This document shows positions 4,937 through 5,681 of a stretch of DNA of 5,681 bases, in pieces. Made by a program: the position numbers and the translations under genes. The stretch lies in NCBI GenBank assembly GCA_902525995.1, contig CABZJG010000126.1, forward strand, positions 1-5,681, in the 5' to 3' direction. The number at the start of each line of letters is the position of its first letter. Position 1 is the first letter of the stretch. The stretch comes from Paracoccaceae bacterium. GTDB taxonomy: Bacteria > Pseudomonadota > Alphaproteobacteria > Rhodobacterales > Rhodobacteraceae. A model generated the notes under the pieces. The model worked only from the letters and a program-made list of their open reading frames with translations, was not told the DNA's origin and did no database searches.

Positions 4937-5681
4937 AATAATGTCGTCTAAAGCATTCAATAATTTATCTATTTCCGCCTGATCGGTGTAATGTACAAAA
5001 CTCATTCTTAAAACGCCTTGGTCCGGGTCAATCCCCATTCCTTCTAGGGCGCGCACCGCATAAAAGTTATCGCCGCCGGCCATAATGCCGTGGTCTGCCA
5101 ATTTCTGCGCCACTTCAAGGGCAGGCTTTCCAAGGTCGACCGCAACCGTCGGAGCACGGTTTTGCGCTTGATCCGGACCCAGCAGGCGGGCTGAATTTTT
5201 CTGCCGAAGATAATTCAGTACAGGCTGTAAAAGTATCTTTTCTTGATCGCGCATAAGCCTATGAACAGCCTCACTGCGCTCAGCAGGCGACGCTTGATCG
5301 CCGAAATGATGATCATAAAGCGCGTCAAAATAATCTGCCATACCCGCGCTGGCGGCAATTTGCGCATGATCCGGTCCAGCCGGTGTAAAGCGTTTGTAAA
5401 GTGAGCCGTGGTTAAAGTAATGCCCTTGATTGGGCAGGGTTTCCCCCAAGGCGCGCCGGATCACCATAATACCTTGATGCGGCCCATAGGTTTTATAGGA
5501 CGAAAACAGATAAATATCTGCGCCCATCTGCGCAACATTTGGCAAACCATGCGGCGCATAGCTCACCCCGTCAACGCAGACAAAAGCCCCCGCTGCATGT
5601 GCCATAGCACATATGTCAGCCACCTGATTAATCTCGCCAATCACGTTCGAGCAATGCGGGAAACACACCAAACGGACTTTG
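4934..5681 (-). CDS. Class V aminotransferase/cysteine-desulfurase-like PLP enzyme, 5' end missing
   Basis: C-terminal part (about 248 residues) of a fold-type I, class V PLP enzyme of the selenocysteine lyase/NifS-like superfamily. The frame stays open to the window edge, reading ...KVRLVCFPHCSN. The TTG at 5671 is therefore an internal leucine codon, not a start. Visible motifs: HCSNVIGEINQV near the beginning, VCVDGVSYAPHG with the aspartate expected to bind the pyridine nitrogen, and SSYKTYGPHQG with the Schiff-base lysine (codon 5494-5492). The C-terminal small domain ends ...VLRMSFVHYTDQAEIDKLL, where the Arg in LRMSF is expected to bind the substrate carboxylate. Families with this architecture include desulfurases, transaminases and lyases, and the sequence does not settle the substrate. 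It ends with TGA 51 nt before the photolyase, and that stop overlaps the TGATCC promoter candidate. Confidence 0.85.
   Translation of the reverse strand, partial: KVRLVCFPHCSNVIGEINQVADICAMAHAAGAFVCVDGVSYAPHGLPNVAQMGADIYLFSSYKTYGPHQGIMVIRRALGETLPNQGHYFNHGSLYKRFTPAGPDHAQIAASAGMADYFDALYDHHFGDQASPAERSEAVHRLMRDQEKILLQPVLNYLRQKNSARLLGPDQAQNRAPTVAVDLGKPALEVAQKLADHGIMAGGDNFYAVRALEGMGIDPDQGVLRMSFVHYTDQAEIDKLLNALDDII

Noticed and set aside
5669..5671. TTG as the start codon of the class V enzyme
   Set aside because: The frame stays open upstream to the window edge with family-like residues (KVRLVCFPHCSN), so this is an internal leucine codon.

Overview
The window looks like a chromosomal piece of an alphaproteobacterium, most likely a marine Rhodobacterales (Roseobacter-group) bacterium of moderate GC content. 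This rests on my memory of the protein style: the photolyase NAMGWQW...SGPDAAPYF signature, a 344-residue cysteine synthase, and a CFA-synthase-like protein with HHYDLGNDFY and SCAATFESG motifs. No database search was possible. All genes lie on the minus strand, so transcription runs from high to low coordinates.

Layout in transcription order: (1) 5681-4934, the 3' part of a class V, PLP-dependent aminotransferase/desulfurase-like gene that runs off the window edge. (2) 4882-3461, a class I CPD photolyase. (3) 3448-2228, a cyclopropane-fatty-acid-synthase family SAM methyltransferase, 12 nt behind the photolyase and almost certainly co-transcribed with it. (4) 2064-1030, a cysteine synthase. 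(5) 945-226, a stand-alone alanyl-tRNA editing protein (AlaX type). (6) 156-67, tRNA-Ser(GGA) with encoded CCA. An AT-rich palindromic stretch of about 60 nt lies beyond the tRNA. No gap exceeds 163 nt, and I see no insertion sequence, CRISPR array or prophage gene.

How the genes may work together: photolyase plus a CFA-like membrane-lipid methyltransferase recalls the singlet-oxygen/light stress response of Rhodobacter sphaeroides, which is driven by the ECF sigma factor RpoE and its anti-sigma ChrR. A TGATCC motif, like the -35 element of that regulon, lies just upstream of the photolyase and overlaps the stop codon of the preceding gene. The CFA-like enzyme also lacks two of the residues that hold the catalytic bicarbonate in E. 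coli Cfa. It may therefore be a fatty-acid methylase of the furan-fatty-acid type rather than a true cyclopropane synthase. Cysteine synthase and AlaX form a second co-directional pair concerned with serine-derived metabolism and with removing mischarged serine from tRNA-Ala. Two starts, those of alaX and cysK, are moved to internal ATGs that have clear Shine-Dalgarno sequences.
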